From assembly GCA_030762895.1 (NCBI GenBank), contig CM061069.1, positions 84,653,048 to 84,717,047 of the forward strand: a stretch of 64,000 bases of DNA, read 5' to 3'. This DNA is from Sophora flavescens. Its lineage: Eukaryota; Streptophyta; Magnoliopsida; Fabales; Fabaceae. How positions within the stretch are numbered: position 1 is the stretch's first letter; the number at the start of each line of letters is the position of its first letter. The position numbers and the translations under genes were made by a program. Positions 33,355 through 44,581 of this stretch are shown here, piece by piece. Under the pieces are notes generated by a model. The model was not told the DNA's origin and ran no database searches. It was given only the letters and a program-made list of their open reading frames with translations.

Positions 33355-33568
33355 GATTCTGTAAAAGAAATCATTCGCTCTTTTCAGTATGACATATAAT
33401 ACCACATGGACAAGTCTATAAATACCATATGTCATACTAATGTTAATTATCGCATCAGATTCGGACACACTACCCATCTTCTAAGCATAGTCAATATCCG
33501 ATGTGGACTCAACTAGACACGGCCAGTAACAACATCCTAGACCTCACAGTCCGATTAGAATTGAACTG

Positions 33569-33579
33569 CTCTGATACCA
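33569..33579 (-). promoter_or_regulatory. Gypsy-B primer-binding site (tRNA-iMet)
   Basis: On the minus strand GGGGTGTCTCA ends the LTR at 33585, and TGGTATCAGAGC follows after five bases. Confidence 0.85.
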
Positions 33580-34833
33580 CCAAATGAGACACCCCGTTGT
33601 GCCCCATTGTATTATTAAATTAGAACCTTATTATTTATTTACTTAATCGCGCGCTTATCGTTGAAAATAGGTAAAAATTAAAACTTTATTTAAACAATCA
33701 TATAACTTCTGCAAATTAAACACACCAAGGTTGTAATATATAAATACACACATGTTTATTTATTACATTACCAAAACACTGTTGAGGGTATCCTCTCAGT
33801 AGGATCCCTCACAGGCATATACTTAAACAAAAGTTGTGCTTAGCGGAAAATATAAAACGTCTCACGAGATGCACTGGCCATAGACTAACTAGACCCGAAT
33901 CACCATGGGTCACGACTCGACCTCCGGCTTCCGGTTCATAGGGAGTTCCATCCAACCCCTCTTCGTTCAGCTCAGCCACAGGGTCTTCAAGTACGGTCAC
34001 ATAAAGGATAAAATAAAACATACCGAAAGATACAAGGGATAAGAAACAGTTCTATCATCAAAAACGGAACAGAATACATAGCACATAATATGATAATAGC
34101 CACAGACACGCATCACTCAAAATCAACAATCATCCTCAATTCACTATATCATCCTCTACCCTCAGCCCCTGCAACTAAGACTTTATACTGATGTGACCAT
34201 CTTTACTCCTGTCACATTAGTCAGTAGTCTGAAACAGTCCAGTGCCAATAACTTTCGAACGCGTCAACGACTAAGCGAGTGTTAGTCCAAAACGGTCCAG
34301 TACCAAGAATATGCGAACGCGTCAAGGAGTATCAATCCAGAACGGTCCAGTGCCAAGAATATACGAACGTGCCAATAACTAAAAGAATATTACGGTAGTC
34401 TACCTCGGCATCCACATCCGTAGGGCACTCACCCGCAATATCCGATATCCCAAAATAGGATATCCTGACCTCGTGTGTTCCACTCACACGGCTGTGAATA
34501 ACAATACATCTATAAATGAATCTCCCTAAATTACATCAATAACAACCTAGTGCCTCAACCTTCCATCAAAGTCTCAACACCTTTTTCCTCATAGATAAAA
34601 CCACTTAATTAGGCTAGGCACCTCTAAATCACCTTTATTCTCTCACCCAAACAATTATCTCCCGAACAACACATATCCTTACTTAAAAAATCAGCTAAGC
34701 ACAATATTAAACCCGGGCAGATCATGCATAACACATTAATCAACATAATATTAAAATATCTCAATATCATATAAGGCAATTTATCACAACCAACTCATAA
34801 TAATCCAACCAAATAAATAATAAAGTCAGACTC

Positions 34834-34923
34834 TGTCACGGCCGTGACAGACAACAAAGGCAAGAATTCTACAAAACAGAACCTGTCACGGCCTGGCCAT
34901 GACAACCCTCACGGCCGTGACAG
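34834..34923. repeat. CG-rich palindrome cluster in gypsy-B LTR
   Basis: It contains GTCACGGCCGTGAC, then GTCACGGCCTGGCCATGAC, eight bases, and TCACGGCCGTGA. The surroundings are AT-rich. The same module occurs in the Athila-like and NA elements (50883-51182, 56268-56490, 58516-58775, 62923-62953). Confidence 0.85.
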
Positions 34924-36046
34924 ACACTGAACATTTTCAATATCATAAATATTCACACACCGCAATAATACGTCACAAGCAGATGGAATACCTCAACCAA
35001 CGTATCACAGTAAATTTGATAACATAAAATCAAACATCCTCAAATACTTAAAATCAACTTACTGTCGATTAACCTACAATCCCCGAATCACCATTGGTTT
35101 TACAGAAAAGGTTTCCAATGGGATTTTGGTCTTGTCGATTACTCGACTACTAGTAGGGTTTAGGTCGCCCTGCACAATTATCATATAATCTACTACTTAT
35201 CGATTCCGATGATAGGTTGATTCTTTCCCCCACCTGAGTTATCACCGGAAACACGAAAACAACGATCCTCGTTATCCTGCCACGAGTTAACAAAACCACC
35301 TTCAACCAAATCAACAATAAAACAAATGAATCAACAAATCTAAATATGGACATATGGTACTAGGTTCGGCCAACTCATCCAAATGAGGGTTAGAGTTCTT
35401 TTCTCAACCTAAGCTTTTGGATACTAATTACTTAGGTCCTAGGTAGCCTAGATACATTGCTATGACTTGAAAACATAAATAAAATATTCCAAGCCCTATT
35501 TAATTGAATTTAGGACTCACAAAGAAAATTAGGCTAGGGATTTTTGCTGAACCTAAGCTCTTGGATTTAAGCTATACCAGTACTATAGAACTTAAATCAA
35601 GTACTAACTTTCAAACAAAACAACAAAACATGAAAACCACTTTTATACTCAGTTTCGGCCTCAAATAGAAAATAGAGAAGGAAAATGAATTTGATCACAT
35701 TCTCTTGGATAAATAAAGTAGGGATCATAACTAGATCATAGAAATTGGTTTCACATTTTTATGATTTTTCTACAATTTTCTAGAATTATTACAAGTTCTA
35801 GATCTAGAAATGAAAAACTATGACATATGAAGAACAAAAGCATAAACAAGGGATGAGTTGATCATGTTACCTCAAGTGTATGAAGAATATGGAGAAAAGA
35901 TGGTGATCTTGATAAGTTCTTCAATGGAAGTACTTTGAGCTCTTGAAGAAGAAAATGGAGTTTTGGTGATTTGTGAAGAAATGAAGAAAAATGAAGAATG
36001 TGAAGAAGATGAGTGAAATAGTGAGGGAAGGCCACGGTTTGGAGGG

Positions 36047-36056
36047 CTTTTATAGG
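36047..36056 (-). promoter_or_regulatory. TATA box in gypsy-B 5' LTR
   Basis: The minus strand reads CCTATAAAAG about 950 bp into the LTR, followed by GC-balanced leader sequence. Confidence 0.5.
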
Positions 36057-37007
36057 GAAAATCTTAGGTCTTGTTTGGTTTTTAACTTTTAGATTAATGG
36101 GTTTTGTGATTATTTAATTAATTTAAGCTTAACCATAGTTAATAATTAACTTAACTAGGGTTACTTTGCTTAACTATGGTTAATAAATATGTGGCTCACA
36201 TTTGATGGAGGTGAGACTGATTTTGGGCCACACAAAGTGACTCACTAATGAGTCACCGATCCTATCCTTTAGCGGTTCCCGGAAATTCCGTACGCAGCTC
36301 CGTCGTTTACCCGATTTCGATTTTTAAGAGGAAAATAATGAAACGAAAGCAAAAAGAAATAGATATGGTTGAGTATATATGGATGCACGAAATTGAGGAG
36401 ATGTGGGAGGTTCACAACCACCTAAAATGGGTGTTAAGAGTGCGTAGATGTGTCTGGTTAATACCCGCGAAAGCTTGGGGGTATTTTGGTCTTTTTCACA
36501 TAAAAGTCATGATTACTAGCATATTTAATGCTCATAAATGCTTGGTGACTCATCCTCCATGAGTCATCATGTATGACTCATTATCCCGATCTCTTGACGG
36601 GTCTCTGTAGTTCCATTTTCGACTCCGTCGGTTTCCTGATTAGGGTTTTACACTTGCGTAAAAGCGTAATATTTCGTTTTCGACTGAAAATTTTCAAACA
36701 AACCAAACACGTTGGAAATATTATTTAAATATAAACCATTTCGTTCACGAGTCAAAATTAGGTTTTCTGCTCAGTAAAATTATACTGTCAATGAAAACGC
36801 AGATCGGGTTCCGTCTGAATTTTCAACCCAAATTTTTATCATAAGCTTCTACCCTAAGATAGAGTATGAATATGATTTTTATTTCATAAAAATAAATCTC
36901 CATGAACTCAGATAAAAATATAAATAAATACATTTATACCGGTTAATACAGCGAAAATATTTTTAATGAAAAAATAAAAATCAAAAAATAAAAAGTAGGG
37001 TGTTACA

Positions 37008-37480
37008 TGTTAGAGAGGAGGAGGGAGATGAAGGGAGAGGGAGGAAGAAGATAGTATCAGAGAAAAGTGAAAAAAAAGAGTGTGTGTGGGTGTGGGTGTG
37101 GGGTGGGGTGGGGTGGGGGGTTAAGGGGGGGGGGGGGGGGGGTATTCGGGTTACTACGAGAGAGAGAGGAGAGAGAATTCTAATTTTTTTTGTATTCGTG
37201 AGTACAAAATGAGTGATAAATATTAAGACTAACAATAAAAATGTTTTTAGTTCTTGAATCTAAAAATAAAGGGTGACAAATATATAGTTTCAAATTTTGA
37301 AATAGAGTAGAGATTGATAGTTGGATTGATCAACTAAGAAAATCCACGATCCAACATTTAATCTCCGATTAATGTCAAACCAGTTTATTTTCAAATCTAA
37401 AATTAAATAGAATGAAAATATGGAAATGTTTTTCTCTTAATCATATAATGTACAACATTTTTCTGTACTGGGATGTTACA
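37008..37480 (-). repeat. Gypsy-A 5' LTR, 5' end piece
   Basis: It aligns with 27019-27457 of the other LTR, then lacks about 180 bp present there before the terminal GGATGTTACA. It includes a G-rich stretch with an 18-G run (37125-37142). The TATCC duplication follows. Confidence 0.85.
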
Positions 37481-37485
37481 TATCC

Positions 37486-39381
37486 CCTTTTCTGTTTGAT
37501 CTTCCAATAGTACCTCAACAACATGCTTCATCATCTCTTCCTGTTATGTCTCCTGCTTCACCTTCATCCACTTCTCTTGAGGAAGATGCTGCCCTTTCAC
37601 CCAACGTTACAGAGGAAATTTCTGCAAACACTCCTGCGGATGCAGATTCTGCAATTGTGCTTATAAGGCAATCTTCACGCCCTAAGAATGCCTCTGCTTA
37701 TCTAAGCGCGACTTTCACTGTAATGTTGTTTCCACCACTAACACCTCCCACATTTCTCCTTTATATCCTTTATCTTCAGTGTTGTCTTATTCTATACTCT
37801 CCCCTTCCCATCTGCATTACACTTGATCTATCTCTACACACACTAAACCTACCTCATACAAATTAGCCATTCAGCATGATCAATGGATCAATGCCATGAA
37901 TGATGAGCTTGCAGCCTTACATCAAAATCACACTTGGCTCATAACTGATTTGCCACTTGGTAAGAAACCAATTGGATATAAGTGGGTATATAAAATTAAA
38001 TATAAAGCTAACGGTGATATTGAAAGACATAAGGCCCGCTTGGTTGCTAAGGGTTTCAATCAAGTAGAAGGCATTGATTTTTTTTGACACCAAATACCCA
38101 GTTGCTAAGCCCAAAAACATAAGACTTTAACTTGCTATAGCTTCTTCTCAAAATTGGTTTTTTGTATCAACTAGATGTTCATCATGCATTTTTACATGGC
38201 ACATTAGATGAGGATGTCTATATGCAATTACCACCCGGCCTTACACAATCTAAACCAAATCAAGTTTGCAAATTCCTTAAATCCATTTATGGTCTTAAGC
38301 AATCTAGTAGGCAATGGTTTGCTAGTTTATCCACTTTCCTTATTTGTGATGGTTTTGTTCAATCTTCATCCGATTATTCACTTTTCACTAAACAATCTAA
38401 CTATTCTTTTACTACAATTTTAGTCTATGTAGATGACATTATCCTTGCAGGAGATAATATTCATGTTCTCAACCATATTAAAGCCAACTTAAACAGCAAA
38501 TTCAAAATAAAGGACTTGCGAAACCTTAAGTTCTTTCTTGTTTTGGAGATTGCCCGATCAAAGGAAGGCATTCACATCTATCAACACAAGTATGCCTTTG
38601 ATATTCTATCCGAGGGTGGCCTTCTAGCATCTAAACCTATTTCCACTCCTATGCTCAAAGAAACACACCTATGTCAGGAAGAAGGGACTGTTCTCTCGGA
38701 TCCTCTACCTTATAGAAGACTTGTAGGTAAGCTAATTTACTTAACTACCACACGACCTGACATCTCTTTTTCTGTCCAACAATTAAATCAATTCATGAAC
38801 CAGTCAACGATTGCACACCATGAAGCTGCCATTCGAGTGCTCAAGTATATCAAATCTGTCCCAGCACAAGGACTCTTTCGTCCTCGACATTATGCCCTTC
38901 AACTGAAAGCATTCAATGACTTCGATTGGGCTAGTTGCCCGGACTCCGCAAGTCCATTACTGGTTTTTGCATGTTCTTGGGCGATTCACTTATCTCTTGG
39001 AAATCAAAGAAACAAGCAACGGTTTCTCGATCTTCATTCGAATCAGAGTACAGGGCTTTGGCTTCTACGATTTGTGAATTGCAATGTATTACTTATTTGC
39101 TTCATGATCTACAAATTCCATTCATTTCTCCTGCTATGCTTTATTGTGATAGTCAGTCTACCCATCACATCGCTGCCAACTCCTCCTTCCATGAGAGGAC
39201 CAAGGATATAGAGTTAGATTGCCATTTGGTCCACGAAAAGTTACAAACAAAGTTGTTTCACTTGTTACCAATTTCCAACAAGGATCAATTGACAGATGTC
39301 TTGACAAAAGCATTAGATAGCACACCTTTTTCAATACTCATTTCCAAGCTGGGAGTTAAAACCATTCACTCACCAGCTTGA
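37486..39381 (+). pseudogene. pol: Copia-1 reverse transcriptase and RNase H (broken)
   Basis: The linker SSRPKNASAYLS leads into RT at 37896 (MNDELAALHQNHTW). Blocks are GYKWVYKIKYKANG, HKARLVAKGF, then a stop and frameshift, YQLDVHHAFLHGTLDEDVYM, YGLKQSSRQW and an intact YVDDIILAG near 38425. RNase H has RRLVGKLIYLTTTRPDISF, a frameshift near 38935, SLISWKSKKQATVSRSSFESEYRA and LTDVLTKAL, ending HSPA at 39381. The 3' LTR starts 8 bp later. Confidence 0.92.
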
Positions 39382-39388
39382 GGGTGAC

Positions 39389-39612
39389 TATTAACTGAAA
39401 ATTGTTATTATCTTTATTAGCTAAAGTAATTAGGATCTTATCATCTTATCTGTAACAATAGTTTGTTAAGTTTGTGTGTTATGTTATCACAGATCTTTGA
39501 TTATCCTTCTTAATTTGTATAGCTTTCATTAGGCTATATAATCTTCTGTAAAACTCTTCAACAGATATATGAAATATTATTCAGTTTCCATGTTTCCCTT
39601 TTCTCTCTAATA
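39389..39612 (+). repeat. Copia-1 3' LTR (224 bp)
   Basis: It starts TATTAACTGAAAATTG and ends CTCTCTAATA, with ATCAT following at 39613-39617. It differs from the 5' LTR by two small insertions and scattered changes. Confidence 0.88.
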
Positions 39613-39617
39613 ATCAT

Positions 39618-41261
39618 TTCATTTTTTTAGGATAAAATATACTTTTGGTATTTTATCTTTTGGTCAAAAATCATTTTGGTCCTTTATCTTTTAAAAGATT
39701 CATTTTGATCATTTATCTCTCAAAAGTATACAAAATGGTCCTTCCATCAGGACTATTACTAATGTCCGTTAATGACTCGTCGGAGATCCGTCAGAATCTG
39801 TATATTTCCCCGGAATCTGAGCATTTGATTATAATATTACACATATACTACTATATACATATACTATTATTTTAAAATTATAATTATAATATTACGCATA
39901 CTTAAGTATTGTTTTTCATACTTCATGAACGAATTAACACTCTCATTCTCTTTAATTTTTTTTGGGAATGACATATATGAGATTATTTTGAATAAATGTT
40001 AATGTTATATTTTGCTAAAAGTTTTGATGTATTTCATATATATAATTCATTGAGTAAACATGGAAAATACGAAATAAATTAAGTAAATTATACAAATAAT
40101 TAGATACAGTTTATTTGTAACTGATTCAAGTGAAAAAATCTGATAAGTGACAGTAAATACAAGGAATTAATGTATAAGAATATTTAACATAAAAGAATGT
40201 ATTAAAAATATCAATAATTCTTTTTCTCAAACTCCCAAAATTGGTCTAGAATTTTTTAGAATTTCCCTTACTCGTCATCAAATCAAATAATGGTTCATAA
40301 GGAACAAATCATTGATTCCTTTCATAAAGGTTCTACTATTCTAGTATAGAAAGAGTTTAAAATATTTGTTGGGCACCCTAAACTAGCTCCCTTATATGAA
40401 GATTATCTTTTATCCACTATTAAATTAGTAAAATAAACACTTGAGATAAGAAAAAAATAAAGTATGATAAAAACCGAGTTATCCAATTCAAACCGTATTT
40501 GATTGGATTGGATCGGATTTTTTAAGGAAGAAAATCAATCCAATTCAAATCGCACGTTGTTTTCATCATTGGATCGGATGACTTTATGTCACAAAACAGA
40601 TCCAATGCAATCTACAAAGTGCGAACACCCCTACACTCGTACTTGTTTTTTTTATAGGCAAATATTAGTAATTAGTGTATTATGTAATATTATGATTGGG
40701 TTAGAACCGAATTGATCAAATACATTGGCATAATATATAAATTTGAATTTGAATTTGAATATTATGCATAGTTCAATCATAGAATGATTACCTAAACTCA
40801 AGTATATTACATATGTTTTTCACAACAAATAATGTCAAAAATAAAAATATTTTCATATTATGTAAAATGTTATTAATTTAAATCAAGAATTCTTATTACT
40901 TATATTTACTAGTAAAACAAGTACGAGGCTTTTTTTTTTTTTGTTAGCCCAAATACGAGTTTTAAAAGAACGTAAAGCACACCGGATGATAGTGGAATAA
41001 CCCAAAACATAACTCAAATCAGATTTGTAAACATATATGCTCTAATTTTTAAACTTGAACCCGTTTAATAGGATGAGAATTAATTCTATTACTTTTGATG
41101 TGAATTAACACTATTATTTGGTCTATAAAATTAGCGAAGAAAAGTCAAATTTGATCTAATTAACACAACGTTCTTTATTATAAAAATGCTAACTTTTCTC
41201 ATGCCTAATGTTTAAATTTAATATTTTTATAACATAAAAAAGAAGTTTCCATTAAAAAGAT
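39618..41261. other. AT-rich intergenic DNA, no gene recognised
   Basis: No open frame with a domain is visible. The first 130 bp (about 39627-39760) repeat phrases such as TTTTGGTCCTTTATC, which resemble ends of mutator-like MITEs, but I could not find the matching inverted copy. The rest is simple AT-rich sequence. Confidence 0.5.
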
Positions 41262-41266
41262 TGAAC

Positions 41267-41540
41267 CGTTATAAATAATTTGATTTAATGGATGACTATA
41301 TGATATTATCTCTTATCCTATCTTATATTTTCTTATAGGAAATTGACTAGGATTAGGAGTCTATTATTATTCTATAAATAGTAGTAGTCAGATTGTATTT
41401 AATATACTTGATCATAATATATCAATGACAAATATGACAGATAGTTCCCAAAGAATTAGACTTTGAATCCTAGTTCCTGAAGAATTAGCATTTGAATCTA
41501 TATCTCTATTCTCTTCATCTCTATTCTTCTCTAATTTACA
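41267..41540 (+). repeat. Copia-3 5' LTR (274 bp)
   Basis: It starts CGTTATAAATAATTTG (TG in the other copy) and ends CTAATTTACA. A TATA box, CTATAAATAG, lies at 41372-41381. Confidence 0.85.
41372..41381 (+). promoter_or_regulatory. TATA box in Copia-3 5' LTR
   Basis: CTATAAATAG is a full plant consensus and is kept at 60744-60753 in the 3' LTR. Confidence 0.6.
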
Positions 41541-41609
41541 TTATTAGCACGATCAAGTCTCTAAGAATATAGCAATCTTTCTTTGTGCTTCTTTTCAAGT
41601 GTCTTTACC

Positions 41610-42605
41610 ATGTCAAACATCACGAAGCTTGAATTTGTTGCTCTTGATATTTCTAGAAGAAATTATCTGTCATGGGTACTTGATGCTGAGATTCACCTTA
41701 ATGCTATGAATCTTGGAAATACTATTCAAGAAGGAAACCAAGCATCCCTGCAGGATCGCGCTAAGGCAATGATTTTCCTTCGACATCATTTGCATGAAGA
41801 CTTAAAAATTGAGTACCTTACTGTTAAGGGCCCATTGACCCTTTGGAGTAATTTAAAGGAGAGATATGAACACCAAAAAACGGTGATTCTTCCGAAAGCT
41901 CGATATGAATGGATACACTTGCGTTTGCAAGATTTCAAAACCGTAAGTGAATATAATTCAGCTTTGTTTAAAATTAGCTCTCAATTGAAATTATGTGGTG
42001 AGAAAATTACTGATGAAGATATGTTGGAAAAAACATATTCAACTTTTCATGCCTCGAATGTGCTCCTGCAGCAGCAGTATCGAGAGCGTATATTCACCAA
42101 ATATTCTGAACTAATTTCTTGTCTGCTTGTGGCTAAACAAAATAATGAGCTTTTGATGAAAAACCATCAATCTCGCCCAACTGGCTCAACACCATTCCAA
42201 GAAGTGAATGTGGCTTTTTCTCAAGGGCGTGGACGAGGTCGTGGTGGTAAGAAGGGTCGTGGGAGGATAAATACTTGGACCCGTGTTAATCCTCCTCCAA
42301 AGAAATGGGCTAAAAATGAGGAAAATTCTGGAAATAGCAACAAAATGCAAGGCAACAATGACAATATTTGCTATAGATGTGGGACAAAAAGTTACTGGTC
42401 TCATAAATGTCGCACTCCAAAACATCTAGCTGATCTTTACATGGCTTCACTTAAGGGAAAAGGAAAAAATGATGAAGTGACTTTATCTGAATCACTTTAA
42501 AAAGAAGAGACTCCTATGGATGTGGATTTTGATGTCTCTGATTTTTTCGAAGATCCTAGTGGCAAAATTGATCACTTAATTGGGGATGGAAATGTTCACT
42601 ATTGA
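41610..42605 (+). pseudogene. gag: Copia-3 gag (nearly intact)
   Basis: The start chosen is MSNITKLEFVALDISRRNY, 70 bp after the LTR. About 297 codons are open to a TAA at 42498. The gag core (LWSNLKERYEHQKTVILPKARY), an arginine/glycine-rich segment (GRGRGRGGKKGRGR) and a knuckle CYRCGTKSYWSHKC (C-X2-C-X4-x-X4-C, with the His position replaced by Trp or shifted) follow. The frame continues after the stop in DVSDFFEDPSGKIDHLIGDGN, the usual gag end of this copia group. It is the best-kept gene in the window. Confidence 0.9.
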
Positions 42606-42839
42606 ATATGGTGTTTATGAATTATCATATGTTTAAAATTTTATTTATTTTCTTTATTTGGGATTTGGCATATTGTCGTATGTTAGAACTTTTATGGTTA
42701 ATAATATCTTGAGTGTTTATTATTTCTCTATGATCAATAATATCTTTAATGTTTATCATTATTCCTTTTTCTTATATTTATTTTTTGTTATTAGATAAGG
42801 CAAAATAATCTCGATAATATGGAGGATGACATATAAATA

Positions 42840-43324
42840 GTGGACAGTGACCTGACTCACACAATCCTTCGTAATAAAAAATATTCTATTGCACATGTTC
42901 ATACTCAAAATGGTTTAGCTGAATCTTTTATTAAACGTTTACAACTTATAGCTAGACCTATGCTCATGAAATCAAAATTTCCTGCATCTGCTTGTGGACA
43001 TGCTATAATACATGCAGCATCTTTGATTTGTATCCGACCATCTAGATATCATAAGTTTTCACCTTTGCAACTTGTTTTTGGTCAACAACCCGATATATCT
43101 CATCTTAAAATATTTGGTTGTGTTGTATATGTACCTATTGCACCCCCTCAACGGACTAAGATGGGTCCACAACGTCGTCTTTGAATCTATGTTGGTTTTG
43201 ATTCTCCTTCTATCATTAGGTACCTAGAACATTTAACAGGTGATCATTTTAGAGCAAGATTTTTGGATTGTCAATTTAATGAATCACTTTTCCCACCTTT
43301 AGGGGAAGAAAAAGGTAAAGGGTG
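42840..43324 (+). pseudogene. pol: Copia-3 protease start fused to integrase C-terminal part
   Basis: VDSDLTHTILRNKKY resembles the start of the aspartic protease domain in this group. It passes directly into HTQNGLAESFIKRLQLIARP (integrase, catalytic Glu region) and FSPLQLVFGQQPDISHLKIFGC. The rest of protease, the pre-integrase domain and the first two catalytic Asp are missing. The join near 42880 is in frame. A TGA at about 43182 ends the first part, and YVGFDSPSIIRYLEHLTG follows in frame. Confidence 0.8.
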
Positions 43325-43357
43325 AAAGCACAAGAAATTTGTTAGAACACACCAACA

Positions 43358-44512
43358 TTGTCCAATCTGGATACACACACAAATCAATGTGAAGTTGAAG
43401 TTCAAAGAATATTTCATTTACAGAATGCTGCAAACCAATTGCCAGATATTTTTACTAACACCCAAAAGGTCACTAAATCATACATACCGGCTGCAAATGT
43501 TCCTGCACGGTTGGTTGTCCCTGAAGGACATCCTACAGTAATGACACCTAATGACTCAAAAGTACGCCAGAAGCGTGGTAGATCTATTGGAGCAAAGGAT
43601 ATTGTTGCTCGCAAGAAAAGGAAAATGAAGAAACTGAAAAGTGACACTCTAGAAGAGGTCAACATAAATATAGATCCTCAACTCCATATTTCTAGTGAAC
43701 CAACCCCGGAAGTGGTCCAGGTACCGGAAAATTATGAGATCTCATTAAAAACTGGAAATATGAGGAAAAGATATGAAGTTGTTGTTGATAGTGTTTTTTC
43801 ATATGCAATTGCTTCTGAAATAATCAATGATAATGAAATTAAGCCTCAAACTGTATAAGAATGTCAACATCGAACTGATTGGACAAAATGGAAAGAGGTG
43901 ATACAAGGTAAGTTAGACTCATTAGCCAAACGTAAAGTTTTTGGACCAGTAGTACACACCTGAAGATGTCAAACCCGTTGGGTATAAGTGGGTTTTTGTA
44001 CGTAAAAGAAATGAAATGAATGAAATTATGAGATATAAAGAGCGACTTGTAGCGCAAGGTTTCTCACAAAGACCCGGTATAGATTATGAAGAAACGTACT
44101 CCCCTGTTATGGATGTAGTAACTTTTAGATTTTTGATTAGTTTAGCAGTCTCTATAGGACTTGACATACGTCTAATGGACGTAGTGACAACTTACTTATA
44201 TGGGTCATTAGATAATGACATATATATGAAAATCCCTGAAGGACTTAAGATGTCTGAAGCATGTAATTCAAGACCTCGACAAAAAATTGCAAAGATCGTT
44301 GTATGGATTAAAGCAATCAGGACGAATGTGGTACACTCGTTTAAGTGACTATTTATTGAAAAACATGTATGAGAATAATCCTATTTGTCCTTGTGTTTTC
44401 ATCAAGAAAACAAATTCTGGGTTTGCAATAGTTGCTATTTATGTTGATGACTTAAACATAATAGGGTATCCAGAAGAGATCTCAAAGACTGTAGAGTACT
44501 TACAAAAATGAA
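43358..44512 (+). pseudogene. pol: Copia-3 linker and reverse transcriptase (broken)
   Basis: The linker is a lysine-rich stretch (ARKKRKMKKLK, possibly a nuclear signal) followed by NYEISLKTGNM. RT begins TDWTKWKEVIQGKLDSLAKR, then YKERLVAQGFSQRPGIDYEET, a frameshift near 44280, RSLYGLKQSGRMWYTRL and an intact YVDDLNIIG at about 44440. After MKDLGKTKF the reading frame meets a duplicated 25-bp segment and then the truncated Athila LTR. Confidence 0.88.
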
Positions 44513-44581
44513 GGATCTTGGAAAAACAAAATTTTGTGGATCTTGGAAAAACAAAATTTTGTTTTGTCTTGGAAAAACGAA
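44513..44581 (+). repeat. Target-derived 25-bp duplication at the broken Athila boundary
   Basis: GGATCTTGGAAAAACAAAAT plus TTTGT occurs at 44513-44537 and again at 44538-44562, with a third partial, altered copy up to 44581. The first copy is Copia-3 RT sequence. The Athila LTR starts right after, without its first 820 bp. This looks like filler DNA from double-strand-break repair. Confidence 0.8.

Larger units (their letters stand above)
31046..37007 (-). mobile_element. Gypsy-B: gag-only gypsy element inside the gypsy-A 5' LTR
   Basis: On the minus strand it has a full 5' LTR (33585-37007), a primer site (33569-33579), gag (32081-33354), a short 3' leader with polypurine tract, and a truncated 3' LTR (31046-31911). 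No protease, RT, RNase H or integrase sequence lies between gag and the 3' LTR. The left boundary is a deletion that removed the end of the 3' LTR together with about 2.5 kb of the gypsy-A LTR. No target duplication can therefore be found. Confidence 0.85.
33585..37007 (-). repeat. Gypsy-B 5' LTR (3423 bp)
   Basis: On the minus strand it begins TGTAACACCCTACTTTTT and ends GGGGTGTCTCA. A TATA box, CCTATAAAAG, lies at 36047-36056. The last third is related to the gypsy-C LTR, including the EGLDGTPYEPEAGG-coding stretch near 33935. A CG-rich palindrome cluster lies at 34834-34923. Confidence 0.88.
23995..37480 (-). mobile_element. Gypsy-A: old Ty3/gypsy element inserted in Copia-1
   Basis: The duplication TATCC lies at 23990-23994 and 37481-37485. 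The element reads on the minus strand: a 5' LTR at the right (37008-37480 plus 30552-31045, split by gypsy-B), primer site at 30538-30548, a 2.9-kb internal region, a polypurine tract (27642-27660) and a 3' LTR at the left (23995-27641). Only traces of pol remain. Its LTR is of the same family as 776-2999. Confidence 0.88.
3820..39612 (+). mobile_element. Copia-1: Ty1/copia retrotransposon split by two large insertions
   Basis: The two LTRs (3820-4029 and 39389-39612) are near-identical by eye. A 5-bp target duplication, ATCAT, lies at 3815-3819 and 39613-39617. Gag, protease, integrase, RT and RNase H occur in copia order on the plus strand at 4081-4742, 22101-23989 and 37486-39381. Copia-2 (4743-22095) splits gag. 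Gypsy-A (23995-37480) splits the linker between integrase and RT. Without these insertions the element would be about 4.9 kb, normal for a short-LTR copia. It carries many stops and frameshifts and is inactive. Confidence 0.93.

Noticed and set aside
37000..37235. Proline/threonine- or glycine-rich small proteins
   Set aside because: They come from GT and G-run simple sequence in the gypsy-A LTR.
39618..41261. Host gene between the two large nests
   Set aside because: No open frame above 80 codons with a domain, no splice-like coding pattern, and strong AT bias.
43358..43858. Independent nuclear protein with a lysine-rich signal
   Set aside because: It is the normal linker between integrase and RT in Copia-3, lying in order between those domains.
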